Assembly: GCF_029852145.1 (NCBI RefSeq)
Contig: NC_079974.1
Span: 18,392,082-18,456,081 of the forward strand
Reading direction: 5' to 3'
DNA from: Microplitis mediator
Lineage: Eukaryota; Arthropoda; Insecta; Hymenoptera; Braconidae
DNA length: 64,000 nt
Of the stretch, positions 1 through 12,298 are shown one piece after another (the first letter of the stretch is position 1; each line of letters starts with the position of its first letter). Below the pieces are notes generated by a model. The model saw nothing but the letters and a program-made list of their open reading frames with translations, was not told where the DNA came from and made no database searches. A program made the translations under genes and the position numbers.

Positions 1-69
1 TGACCTATGACTGCATGTTTAGAATTTTTTTAATTATCGCAAAGTAAAATTTGTAAGACTGGATGAAAT

Positions 70-756
70 TACACTGTAAAAAATTTAGAGTGATTTCGGA
101 TTTTATTTCAATGAGAACCCGGGAAAAAAAAGTTCATGTCTGACTATATATGCTGATGTATCTTCATATCTGTTCATATCTGTTCATATCTGTCCATATA
201 TGTTCATATATGATCTTATATGGACTGAATATCGAGTAAAAATACTTTATGTTGTATCATATATGATCATTGATCATACATGACCATATATGATCTTATA
301 TGATTTGTGTATAAGTTAGAAGAAATTTTTTAGTACTTATATATGGTCATATATGAACATGTATGACTCATATATAAACATATATGATTCATATATGATA
401 TTTTATGATCATATCCAATAATATATAGCCAGATATGAACTTTTTTTCCCGGGAATTCACTCTATCACTCAGAGTTCCGGAAATTTAAAACAAAATCACT
501 CTACATGCGAAGTAAATTGGGAGTTTGCTTTTGTAGTTGAGTAATTTCGGAGTGATCTAGATTTTATTCCAATCTGCGTTCACTCCAATTGGGAGTTTTA
601 ATATTAAAATCAACATCTATTAGGAGTGAATTCTACTCCGAAGCGGATTTTCAATATTAAATTAAACTCCCCTTCGGAGTAAATTTCACTTCGAGGAGAT
701 TCAATAAATGAACAGTCATCCGCTCCGCATTCACTCCGCTAATTTTTTACAGTGTA
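70..756. mobile_element. Foldback MITE with GGAGTGAA-type internal repeats, interrupted
   Basis: The ends are inverted copies of TACACTGTAAAAAATT (70-85 and 741-756). The body carries many copies, in both orientations, of short units such as GGAGTGAA and CACTCC (about 455-740). It has no coding capacity. A second element (118-453) sits inside it. The outer TA on both sides may be the target duplication. It is probably a non-autonomous DNA transposon; no transposase is visible to assign a superfamily. Confidence 0.75.
118..453. mobile_element. CCCGGG-ended MITE nested in the 70-756 element
   Basis: The left end CCCGGGAAAAAAAAGTTCAT and the right end are inverted copies over about 33 bp, reading on into a shared CTATATAT. 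The interior is an AT-rich array of variants of TTCATATCTG and ATATATGATC. The CCCGGG terminus resembles that of the 54476-55384 element, but the interiors differ. No clear target duplication is seen; AA or GAA is possible. Confidence 0.7.
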
Positions 757-3700
757 CTTTAAGAAACATTAAAAATTTCGAAAAAATATCCACAATAATT
801 GAAAAATTCATTGCTGATTGACTCATACATATAATTCTGAGGTTATATCTCTGTGGTGAATTCAATTATTTAGATTCCACCGTTTGTTTTCTTAGCTGAA
901 ATTTTTTGTATTTATTGTCACGCCAATGTATTGTCGCAGGTAGAAAGCGAATTATGTCGTTCCTGATTTTATAGACGATCAGTTTTTTATTTAATATATT
1001 TATCATAATTTAACAGAATAGATTGCAGTAGTGATATCAATAATATTTTTTGTAAAAAAATCTACAGGTTATGCAAACAAATTTATTTTATATTTCGAGC
1101 ACTATCATGTCTATATACTCGATTCAACCATTGCGGAAATAGTAACATTGGCAATAGTTTTCGCGGATGCAGCAATGTCAGTGTGGCCGTCAGGCCCATA
1201 CTGCGTTACCGTATCCGCATTGTTTCTGGCCGATAAACCTAGTCTAACGACATCTATATAGTTTTGGTGGTAATACGATAGTATACATTGATTGACACGC
1301 CAGAAATTATGGCGGGAAAAACTAGTAGCTTTGTGCCATCGGCATTGTAGTATGGGTCTCAGGGCCATGCTGTTTCGCCGTGCCTGCTATGCATACGTGT
1401 GAGCAATACAATAGCTCCAGTACTATACAGTATAGTAAATAACGTTATACTTCTGGGACTTGTTACAATACTGTCTTGGAATATATCACATACTATTTTA
1501 GTATCTGTCTTGAAACCATACTAGCATGGTGTTGAACGCCATGCATTTCTTACCGTGCAGAATAAGGCCAATCTAAAAGTAGAGTTTTGAAAAGTAAATG
1601 CAATGCATTTTATTTTGAAATTACTTTGAGCATTTCAGAACAAACGTCAATGATGCTTGTTGTTATAGTATTTAAAATTTCTTTAAAAAAAGGTTAAATA
1701 ATAAAAACGAGTAAAAAATCCTTATCCTCGCAATGGAGTATTTTAAAAACGAGTTCTTTGCAGGGAATCGTGTAGGTTTCTATCGGCATGCAAATGGCAG
1801 TACCGTCGATATACTAATATCTGAGAGAGTATAGTGCAGCTGACACCATTTCCGTTCGTTTGCTGCCACTCCCAGAGCTAGATCGAGAGACACGACTATA
1901 TAACATACTCTATATTATACTATACTAAAATATATCTGTATATCTATATATAGTCAGTGAACTTGCAGACACTCGTATAGTTATCCTTTGTCTTTACCTT
2001 CGCTTGATTCTCACTCTCCACATCCATACATACATACTTATGTACGTACATACGTACAGGCCAATGCGTCAACTATATAACATGTACGTTCAATTTTCCT
2101 TTGTTCTGCGGCTAACGTCAGACAAGTGATTAATGTACTTTGCCGGAGCGTAGCGATCCTTCCGCAACGGAATATGAACCTAAAAAGGCGCGCAGTACTC
2201 TAACCAACACAACAACAAATCCAACTACAACTCCAAAATATATATATATACATATATATTTAAAACTTGTACATAAATACCATACTGGTCTTTCATACTG
2301 TCCTCATTACTTTACTTTGTACAAAGTATTTTTATATTTTTTTCACATACATATACAAATGATTCATTCATTTTTATTATACTATTATATTTTTATTCCT
2401 TGAAAGAGCCAAATATATATATATATATTTTTAAGTACTCATAGTTACATTTTTTTTATTTGTTCAATATTTTATTATTATTATTTTTACTCCGAATAAT
2501 TTTGATAATAATGTTAAGGAGGCTTTGTTATATTTTTTTTAATGATTATTATATTTCAAGAGTACTTTAAAACTAGTAATATATATTTTAAAATTATTTG
2601 GGATAATAAATATTAAAAATAATAATAATAATAATAATTATAATGGACTTTAATAAATAACTTGTATAATAAAATGAATTTTCTTTTAGACAGTAATTAT
2701 GATATAAATTACATAGAGCTTTTGTGAACTATGTTATAAATGTTTGTAGTGTCCTGATAAACATGATATTTAAATATGTAAATATTAAAACTGTCGATAC
2801 AAGAACTATGGAAATATGTATCAAAGTTTTCGTATTACACAGTTGTTTTAGGGGTTTACTTAGTTAGCGTGTTCTTCGATAGTATTAAAGCAACAAACAA
2901 CTGCTAACTATATACCGAATACATTCTCTTATATACTTATAGATATATATCTATATCTATATAAATTGTGAGAATAATTTGGTTGCTGTCGCTTTCAAGC
3001 TTTACCAAGTTCGCTCAGATTTTTAGAGTCAACTGAAACAGTACGTCTTCTAACAACGAGCATTCTATATATATTTTTTTCCTCACGAACCAACGTACCG
3101 GAAAATCAAACCATCTGCTTGAGACATTTATGTCTTGCGAGTGATACCCGAGCTGTCGACTAAAGCTCTGCTACATCCATTCGACTATTTTTTATTTTCA
3201 TTATCATTTTATTTTTTAATTTTTTATTATTTTATCAAATTTTTTTTATTATTCTCTGAGTTTCATTGTCCGCGATATCATTATAATATTACATTGTTTT
3301 AATCTCAGTGCTTTCGTGTGTACTCTCGATTTTTTTTTTTATTTTTATTTTATAATTTATTATAATTTTACATTTTTATTTCGCTATTAATTATTTTATC
3401 TATTGAAACAGCAATTATTTATTTTGGATTACAAGTTTTGTTAGCAAGTGTCGAATTAATTATTCTTGCGGTTGACGAAATGACAAGTAACGGTAGTCAT
3501 TGTTGCTTGAAACTTTCAAAATTATGTGTAGTATAAGCTATTCCAAGTTTTGATGAAACAGCCGCGGTCAGAGACACCAGTTGTGCATATGCTTGCCAAG
3601 ATATTTATATAATATGTATATATACATATATTTATCATGGAGATAAGGATTAGTGTGAATTTAATTATTGATAAATTATGCTGCGCTATAAGATAACGTT

Positions 3701-4061
3701 AACTAAGACGTACATTCCATAGAGAATAAAAGATTTGAATTTATTTTAACTGCGTGAGAAAAATTACGAGACCAGATAGTGGCACAAAATCTCGAGTCGA
3801 ATGGAATTTTTACATTATAACTGCAAGTAAAAATTAAATAGCGTCGAGGGATTTCAAAATGGCCATAACCTATATTTTACGGTACTTATGGGAACTAATC
3901 TTGTCTAACTAGAATAAGATAGAGACGTAGAGAGGATTTCTGGAAACATAACCTCTACCTGAATTTTCCATTTAGAGCACACTACGAAAATATTCAAGAC
4001 TTTAAATTTTACTGTAAAATTCAGATTGAATTTAGTTATTTTTGAATACATAAATAATTTT
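757..4061. other. AT-rich intronic sequence without identified genes
   Basis: It contains a modestly GC-richer patch at about 1120-1420, TA- and AAT-rich simple sequence (about 2240-2660), and poly-T runs (about 3180-3380). I recognise no coding exon, RNA gene or inverted-repeat element. Short open frames here have no recognisable product. Confidence 0.6.
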
Positions 4062-4451
4062 TTACCCTGTTTAAACAACTGAATTCGATCGAATTAAACG
4101 GAATTAAATTTTTAATTCTATTTAATTCAGATAAATTCTGTTAATTCGGTACCTAACTTAAAAATGAATTCTGTCTAATTTGGCAGGAAAACCAGAATTT
4201 GTCCAAATTAAAATGAATTTAAATAATTCTATTCGGTTTAATTCTAATAAATTCGAAAATAATTCTCCAATTTCTGGTTCTGAATCCGAATTAAACTGAA
4301 TATAAACGAAGTTGGAATTTTTAAATCGGTTTTATTCTGTTTAATTCAAATTCAAACTTAAAATCAGTTGAATTCTGTTTAGAAGAATTCGACAGAATAT
4401 ACCAGAAGTAAAATTTTTAATTCGGTCGAATTCAGTTGTTTAATCAGAGTA
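4062..4451. mobile_element. Foldback MITE with AATTC-rich interior
   Basis: The ends are imperfect inverted repeats of about 35 bp, each reading TAC(C/T)CTG followed by TTAAACAACTGAATTCGA. The interior iterates TTAATTC and GAATTAAA units. TA at both margins could be the target duplication. It has no ORF. A shorter MITE follows 17 bp away. Confidence 0.7.
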
Positions 4452-4468
4452 CTCTATTAATTGTCTTC

Positions 4469-4578
4469 TCTGATTAAAAACTTCGATTGAAACCATTTAA
4501 TTCTGATTGAAAGTCTATCGGATTTCAATCGGAGTCAATCGGAATTCAGCGGTTTCAATCGGAGTTTTTAATTAGGGT
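4469..4578. mobile_element. Short palindromic MITE
   Basis: A stretch of about 110 bp with inverted arms ATTAAAAACT(T/C)CGATTGAAACC and internal repeats of TTTCAATCGG. It is too short to code and would fold as a hairpin. Confidence 0.55.
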
Positions 4579-5350
4579 TCCTTCTAAAACAAATCTAAAA
4601 CTTTTTGTTTTAAGAGGATTTGCTATCTATTCTCTTTCTCACACACATGTGAACAAACGAAACGGTCTTTGTTGCACAACATTAGCAAATGAAAATTTAA
4701 AATGAGCCGTTCTCAGATATAAACTGAAATTTCCGAACCAGAAGCATTCCAAGAATGAAATATTTTATTTAACGATTTAGGACTTTATCTTTGAAAACGG
4801 TTAATTTGAAAATCACCTATTTCACTCTCTTAAATACTTTGGTGCAATCCAAAGTGATCCAATGAACGCAAAATCTTAACTTCCATCTTTCATGAATTAT
4901 GAACTTAGACTACAGAGCAAACACGTGTCACTCACATCAACTTAAGTGTAAACACTCATTTCTGAATACGTAACAGGTTATACCTAAACATAATATTAAT
5001 ATCGCGAATTTGTGAATTAATCACCAAACTAAATGATTTAATAAACCGATAGTAGCTTCGTTCTTACGTTTCGTGTTAAAATGTAAATTCACATACAGCA
5101 TGAAGCTGAGTGACTTAACCTTCATCAGTTCGTGATATCCACGAAAAATAATCAAGCGACCTAAACTAATAAATCTAATAAATATATAAAACATTCAATT
5201 CACAGTACGTTATTTTTGAGCAGTTCTTTCTATTTAAAAATCGACAACACTTTCAAGCTCTGTATTCAATAAATTTTCATGCTGAGATGGACATAAAAAA
5301 TTTATTTCAAGTGTCAAACTAATAAATTTGTCACTTGATTGTATTAACTA

Positions 5351-5500
5351 ACCCTGCTTAGAAAATCCGATAGATTCTTATAGCTGTATGTATAAGGCCG
5401 TATACTTAATTATAGCACTTCTTATAGAACTCATTCATTCTTATAAAATCTTTATGGGAATTTATAAGAATCTATTGGATTCTATGAGATTTTTTAAGGG
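5351..5500 (+). mobile_element. MITE family 'CCCTGCTTAGAAAATC', copy 1
   Basis: A palindromic element of about 150 bp starting ACCCTGCTTAGAAAATC and ending in a degenerate inverted copy. It is nearly the reverse complement of 39993-40146 across its whole length, including the central TATAAGGCC region, which defines both as members of one family. The right end has decayed. It is followed by an A13/T16 homopolymer pair (about 5520-5546). Confidence 0.8.
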
Positions 5501-5790
5501 GGATAGCCACTGTGAAATTAAAAAAAAAAAATTTTTTTTTTTTTTATTAAATCAAAGTTTATATGTTCAAAAATATGTATCTAGAGTTTTGTATGAAAAT
5601 TCCGAGTATTTTTCAAGTTATAGTCATTTTTGTGACAGCGCGTCAATTGACCGTTGCATCGACTAAAAACTTTAAACGCATTTTTCTCGAAACTACTTTT
5701 TTTTGAACTGGTGGCATCTGTAATTTGCGTAAATATGAACCGATTCTCAACTTTTGTTTTTTTTTCTTATTCGTCTATACAGTAGCTAAA

Positions 5791-5938
5791 GTTGCACGTA
5801 GGGGATTTTGAAAATTTTCATTTTTAAGATTTTTTAGGGCTATTTAAATCCAAAAAAATGAGAAAAAATAGCGAAAAAATTTTTAATACGTCGCCATTTT
5901 TTTTCAAATCCGAATTTTCAAAATCCCCTATGTGCAAC
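5791..5938. mobile_element. 148-bp palindromic element
   Basis: Inverted arms GTTGCACGTAGGGGATTTTG (5791) and its near-perfect inverted copy ending at 5938 (about 27 bp) enclose an A/T-rich loop. It is probably a MITE or hairpin remnant. Confidence 0.6.
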
Positions 5939-8010
5939 GATAACCACATGCATACAGATTACAACGCCGTTTGTTTTGCACGACTCGTTCGTGCTTTACG
6001 ATCGAAAAATTTTTTTTCGCCTCACTTCGGTAACTAATCAATTATTATACCCTTGTTAGTTTACGGAATTAAGATGGTTTGCATACTATTTTGAAGAAAA
6101 TTTAATGGAGATTAATTCCATACTTTTCAAAAATTTATTTAGTTGAATAAAAACGGAAAAAACATCAAAAATAGTTTAAAAAAATTTCCTGTCCGTTAAG
6201 TATGAAACCCGTATACACGATAACTTGCGAAAAAATGCAGTAATTGAATCAAATTTTTTTTTAAAAAATTCTTTGAAATAATTGTAGGTCTCCTATTGCA
6301 AATGGCTAGGTAACTCAGTGTCGTTTAATTACAATTAATAAAAGAATAAAAAAGGCTGTATAACTATATATCTATATATCTATATATCTATGTAAAACTA
6401 ACATGGATGGTGATATATCTATACTTTATACGGACATTTATTCCGCTAGGGGCGCTTGTGCATTACCGTCCTAGAACAGCTGTTTTTTTTGCTAAATTGG
6501 TAGGCCTGAATTTTTTTTCAATTCAATTTTTTTTTATTTTTGTTTTTATTTACGTTTATTTTTTTTTTGTTATTAATCGAGATACTTTGAATAAGTTCTT
6601 TTATAATTATAAAAAAATAATAACATAATAAAAAACAAGACAAGATTTAATGAAAGAGAATTGTATATATTTTAAATTTATTCGCACTTCCCGCCATTTT
6701 TTTTATTGTTATTTATTATTTCATAATATATGAGCATTACGAGTCGTGCACTTTTGGATTTTCCAATTTTTTGTTTCTGATAATCCGTTTTTGAGTTAGA
6801 GATGACACTGTGGTGGTCAGTCATTCCAGTCAAAAAAATTTTTTCGATCTTCACAGTGGCTATCTCCCTTAAAAGGGAAACTACAAAATTTAAAATCTCA
6901 AAAGTCAATTTTTATAAAATAAACCATAAAATCTAACGTACATGATATTATTTATTAATATGAAACGAAGACTGGGTTACTTTGAGACTAGAACGAGCTT
7001 GAAAAATACAGCACCCGCATTAGCCTCGGGCCGTGTATGTGCACATAAATGTAATACAGTGCGTTAAATGTGAATATATAGTACAGTACAGTATATGGTT
7101 TTATGTCCATTTACAGGGCTTTTTTTTGTTATCATGTTTTTTTGTAACTTTTTTTTTAATTTTAATTTTAATCACTTGCTCTTGTGTATTTACTATTAGT
7201 CTCGGCTCTCTTCACTTTTATATCACACGACTTTCAGTATAATGTTTATTCATCAGGGTTGAATGAGGGTTTAGCCATTAGTACTGATAAAAATGCAGCT
7301 ATTATAATGGTGAATTTTTTTTTTTAAGCTTTTGTATAAGAAGATTGAAGGGATAAAAAAAAAGCTTTTATGTATTTTTTTAAATTACTAAAATCCATTT
7401 GGTATAATCTGAAGACCAATTTAGTATTTCCTTAGTATCTTTTATTTAATTGAATTTATAACATTTTAATTTTAATAGATCAAAATATTTTATAAATCTA
7501 ATTAACGAATAATGAGTTTTAAAAGCTAACAAATTATAAGTTTTTATTAAAATCAGAAATTAAAAAAAAATTGCCACGGCATCATTTTAAAATGAAAAAA
7601 ATAAAAATCAATCGCCTTTAATATATTTATTACACGATCAGTTAATATTGATTTTGCATGTAATTTAATAAAATTGTATTAAATGAAAAGTAAACCTTGT
7701 TTTCGTGTTCAGTCAATCGAATTTCGCACGTCAGTTCCGATGGCATTTCAACCAAACTATAACCTCGTGAAAAACGGGCGATTATTTAAGAATTTTTATG
7801 AAATATTTCCAGTTTAATATGCCAATGTTGATTTTTTTTTATAATTTTTTTTTCTTACATGAAATAGCATTTCGGACTTTTCTCTCCCTAAGGGTTATGA
7901 TATTTCGTAACTTCTCTTGAGTACCGATGCACGTATCCCCAATGGACTCGTTACATGATTGGCTAATTTTTGCTAAGATATATCTTCTCTTCATACTTTA
8001 GCCAACTGGT
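5939..8010. other. AT-rich intronic sequence
   Basis: It contains an ATATCT microsatellite at about 6365-6391 and several poly-T tracts. I recognise no exon, RNA gene or element with defined ends. Confidence 0.55.
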
Positions 8011-8062
8011 TATATGACTAAATATCACATTTATAATATCACAGTCATAATATCACCAGCCT

Positions 8063-8594
8063 GCCCGTACGAAAAAAGTATGTATCCGGAATATATATGG
8101 GCAAAACTGAATATATGTCTCATATATGCGGCATATATTCAGATTTGCCCGAATATATACGGATATATACACTGAAAGAAAGAAATATTTGTCCCAAATA
8201 AATCAATTTATTTGTGGCTTTTTTTTTAATATTTCTTAATGGCAAATAAATATATTTTGTACAACAAAATATGACAGTTGATTCAAATAATTTTATAATT
8301 TGACGGAAATATATAATTTATTTGTGGTAAGTAATTGATATATTTGTGGTAAAGATATTAAATTTGTGACAAATAACCTAAAATTTGGCGATACTATACA
8401 TATATTTGAAGCCCTTATTTATTTGTAGCAATTGGATCATTTCTTTACCACAAATAAATTACTCATTTCACGCAATTAAACTACTCAAATATATTATATC
8501 TTTCTCACAATTAAATATTTATTTGGCCATATCCAAATATACGATATCTTTGGCTCAAATAAATCTGTTTTTCAATGTACTTTTTCCGTGCGGG
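8063..8594. mobile_element. Palindromic MITE 'A', split by element B
   Basis: The left arm starts CCCGTACGAAAAAAGTATG and the right arm ends CTTTTTCCGTGCGGG. If 8168-8579 is taken out, the two sides join into a palindrome of about 120 bp that includes paired GGGCAAA and TTTGCCC and paired CTGAATATATG. That shows B landed in the right arm of A. Confidence 0.75.
8168..8579. mobile_element. Foldback MITE 'B' with TTATTTGTGG repeats
   Basis: The ends are TACACTGAAAGAAAGAAA and an inverted TACATTGAAAAACAG-type right end. The interior iterates TTATTTGTGG and its complement. It lies inside element A between TA dinucleotides, consistent with a TA target duplication. It has no genuine ORF; the reading frames across it are products of the repeat unit. 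Confidence 0.75.
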
Positions 8595-8596
8595 TG

Positions 8597-9017
8597 TACA
8601 CTCAGAAAATTAAGTAATTGTGTTTATTATGCTAAATTTCTAATTCCAATTATCTAGAATAGTTGGAACGTTTTTCAGTGCAAAAATAGTTAGTGTTATA
8701 ATTTTTTTCATAGAATTAATAATTATTGGATGATAACTTCTGCAATAAATTTCGTAACAGTTACTATCGGGATGGTAACAATTATAATTTCTGATGTTAA
8801 CTGTTACCGTCTGAATTATAAATATAACTATTTAGAATAATAATAATAATTAACTCTAGTTAACATACAGCATTGTAACAATTATTATAAATATGGTGAA
8901 TATTACAATCTAAATAATTTACACAATCATCTAGATAATATTCACTACTATCGGATTGACGGTAGAAATTTTACCATAACAAGATAATAGTTTCTATTAT
9001 TCAATTTTCTGAGTGTA
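8597..9017. mobile_element. Foldback MITE 'C' (CACTCAGAAAATT ends)
   Basis: The terminal inverted repeats are TACACTCAGAAAATTAA and its inverted copy ending at 9017, with TA at each edge. The interior has paired motifs such as GTAACAGTTA and AACTATTATAATT. No coding capacity. Confidence 0.75.
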
Positions 9018-9080
9018 CATTGAGATAGCATTACGTCAAAATATCACATGATATTATGACTGTGATATTCAGTCGTGACA

Positions 9081-10518
9081 CCAGCCAACTAGCCGGCATC
9101 AACTCTTCTTTTTCTTAAACTTACGTCCGTCAGGATTTTGTTACTTTATTATGGCATATGAAATATAATAGATTTTATACATAATTTTTCGGACGGTGGA
9201 CTTTCTATAGAATTTTTATAGATTTTCAAATACTTAGAAGATCAGTTTCATGTTTACTACAATATTATAAATATAAACATATAAATAAATGTAGATATTT
9301 AAATCAATTCTATCCACATGCGAGTAAGCTAAAGACCGACGAATGTGTACCAGACATCTAGTGGCAAAATTACGTATTACATTTTATACTTTAGCTTGTA
9401 GCAATTTAAAATAAATTCGTCTTCAGATTGGCACGAGAAAATAACTGAATATAAGTTACAATAAAATGTAGAATTAAAATCACTGAGGTGAAACTTTTTG
9501 ATATTGGTAATCATAATGGTAATGTATACAATTTAAAAGTATCTGAACTTCTTATACTTTTCCGTGTCACATTTTATTGCTTTCAGACATCGTAACAGTT
9601 TTTTTATCTTCCTTTAACTTGATAATACTTATATATACAATATTGTCTATCCATAACAACTATTGCTTTCTCTTGTTCGAAAAAAAAAATCCTCATGTTA
9701 AAATCTCTCAGAACTCTTGACATTTTCCTCCGCTGTAGTCTTCATTCTATACTTGACGATACTCAAAAAGAATATTCCAGAAGAAAAGTTTGTCTCTATC
9801 CTATTCTTATATATCTCTAGTTTTATTTTTTATTATATTATTATTGTTATTATTATTATTTCTCAGTGTCTCTATGGTTCGCTTAATTTCCGAGGACTTA
9901 AAGAGTGAGAAAAAAATATATTTTTGATGAAATTTGTAGATGAAAATCTTCAATATTGTCGTGATCGTTAAGATGTAAGTGTACTAACGAGTAAAAAAAA
10001 TTTCTAAAATGAACAAAAGAAATAAAAAAATTTTTTTTATACCCAACAGCTAAAGTTCTTAATGATAATAAATTTTATTGTGCTGTTAACATTTTAAAGT
10101 TGAGAAATATTTCACAAGCATACTTTTATTATCCTCATTAAAGTTCGAGGTAAATTTATTTATTGTAATTTTTTTTCTTTCTTTTTTTTATCCTATTGCT
10201 GAAACTTTTTCTCGAATTATAAAGCATAAATGTTATTTATAGAACACCAGTTATATATTTATTTTTAAAATAATTATCTAACTTTACTATGCGAGAATTA
10301 ATCTGCGACATTCGAGTTTCCGAGTCATAATTATATTTTATTTTATTTAAATCTCTTGTCAGCTTACAATGTTTTTGCTTCAAAAACATTTTTAATTTAT
10401 TATTCAATTTCATAAAACACTTACAGAAAAAAATGAAATCAGGGGAGAGGCCGACAAAATAGGGTAGCCTCAGAAAAATGAAACAAATTTTTTAAAATAA
10501 TTTAATAAGTAGGTCATT
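9081..10518. other. AT-rich intronic sequence
   Basis: I recognise no exon or RNA. A motif GACAAAATAGGGTAGCC at about 10453 resembles the ends of the GCAAAATGGG-type MITEs (see 25558-25768) and may be a half-element adjoining the 10519 insertion. Confidence 0.5.
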
Positions 10519-11140
10519 CACACAGATAAAAATTTTGTGTATTTGTGTTAAAAAATCATTTGGTTAAATTTTTTGTGTTGATTTTTAACACAGAAATGTG
10601 TTAATTCAACACAAACCGTTTGTGTTATTTTACTTTAACAGATTTTTTATGTTAAATAATTGGAAAATCTAGAATGTAACACATTTCTTGTGTTATTCAA
10701 AAATTGACACAAAATTAGTGTTGTTTAACTAAACGTTTCCGCGCAATTCTTCATTACTATAACCAAGCAAAGCATTATAGCAGCATTGTCTGCAGGGAAA
10801 TTTGGATTATAATTTATTTACAATTAAATATATACATTTTACAATTAAATTTATATAACTTTCATATCTTTTTGAGCCGGTTCAATTGTTTGCTAAATTG
10901 ACATAAGTTCTACTAAGGGTAGATCAGTATACTCGAGTTGGTTAGGTTATGTGTTTATGTTTATTAGTTGATTTTAACACGAAAAATGTGTTAAATTTAC
11001 ACAAATGTTCTGTTAAATGTACACAAATTTTCTGTCAAAAGAACATATTTTATGTGTTCAATTTTATTTAACATAAAATTTGTGTCAAAGATCAACACAA
11101 ACGCAATGTGTTGAATTAACACAAAATTTTTAACTGTGTG
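10519..11140 (+). mobile_element. TTAACACAAA-repeat foldback element, copy 1
   Basis: This 622-bp element is bounded by CACACAG(A/T)TAAAAATTTTGT in inverted orientation. Both subterminal zones iterate TTAACACAAA and TTTGTGTTAA. The centre is a non-repetitive block (about 10745-10965) containing CCGCGCAATTCTTC and CTCGAGTTGGTTAGG. Copies at 12399-12999 (inverted) and 22853-23801 share this centre, so it is a true family. Confidence 0.9.
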
Positions 11141-12298
11141 GTTTGATTGTTCAATTTAATTTTTTAGAGGACAGTAATTTACCTAGAAGGTGAAAATAAT
11201 TTTATTTGGCGGTAGTTAGTTTTTTAGAAATAAAAACTGCAATTCAAACGTTCAAATAATCCATTAAAAATTAATAGCTTTATTGTATTGTCAATAAAGC
11301 AATTGGTGAGCAATTGAAAAATTTTTGGAGAGATGTACAGAAGGTACAGTGTAGAATGGTCGTTGTATATTATACATCGAAAAGATAAATAACAACCCGG
11401 AAAATCCTCTCCTCGACTCGGCAATGCGGTAGTGTAAGGCGCAAAGGACACTTTATCGTTTGGCCTCGACTTCTCACGAGCGCACATACTTCAGTTGTTG
11501 CTTTCTTTCTTTTCATTTATTTTTTTTATCTACAATATCTCTTGCACTTTCTTGTCTCGCGCTTAGCTCCTGACGACCCCCGTAGCTCTTTTTTTTATTT
11601 CCCTTTTTTCCGTAGCCTCCCCTGGCTTCTAACGCTGTTGGCAACTGTTTTGAGCACTTAAGCGACTGGTGGAAAAGTTTTGGTGTGGTCAGACGTCTGA
11701 CTGGCGAATCCACTTGCTATCTATCGAATCCGATCGGTAAAACTGCGAGAACAATTAAAAGATAGTCAGTCGTTTTTCACTTTCAACTTTAAATCTTTTT
11801 ATTTCACTTTTTTAAAGTGTATTTTTGGGTGTGACACCGAGCCAGGAAGACTACGCGACAAAAAAAAAAAAAAAAAAAAAAATAGCAGATGTACATACAC
11901 ACACTTGAAAAAGAGAGTTTGCGAGGGCAGTGTAGTGGTACGAATCTGTTACGGGCGGACAATAGTTTCCCAGTTGTAAGGAGGAGTGGCCGACGCCCAT
12001 ATTTTAAGTCAGACACAGAAGCGTCGAGAACAAGTAGTACCGCCGAATGGACTACATATCTACAGTACTACGCCTGCACATTCACCAAGCTCACTTCGAG
12101 AGTAAACTGTTGGGTTTAATTTATCGAATTATCAATGTGGTGTACATTTAAAAATTTTTTTGCTTCCTCTCAGAAACAATGTCCATTTTTTTTGCCCACA
12201 TTAGACAAGATTCATGATAAAAGTGAATGAAAAAAATTTATACTAGTTATAATTAATTATTACTGATTTTTTTTTTCATTTTATTGTGAATTAAAGCA
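11141..12298. other. GC-richer segment between inverted repeats
   Basis: A segment flanked by inverted element copies. It includes patches clearly above background GC (about 11390-11730 and 11890-12110) and a run of 23 A at 11860-11882. Short frames on both strands give no recognisable protein. It may be a regulatory module, an unrecognised non-coding exon, or an insertion that carried a poly(A) tail. Confidence 0.5.

Larger units (their letters stand above)
8010..9080. mobile_element. Outer foldback element hosting three further elements
   Basis: Sequence at about 8010-8055 (AATATCACAGTCATAATATC) recurs inverted at about 9040-9075. These arms flank a cassette made of element A (8063-8594), element B inside A (8168-8579) and element C (8597-9017). 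The simplest reading is an old repeat that took successive insertions. The exact outer ends are uncertain. Confidence 0.55.

Noticed and set aside
11860..11882. Poly(A) run as the tail of a retroposed gene or SINE
   Set aside because: No recognisable gene sequence, internal promoter boxes or flanking duplication were found upstream of it.
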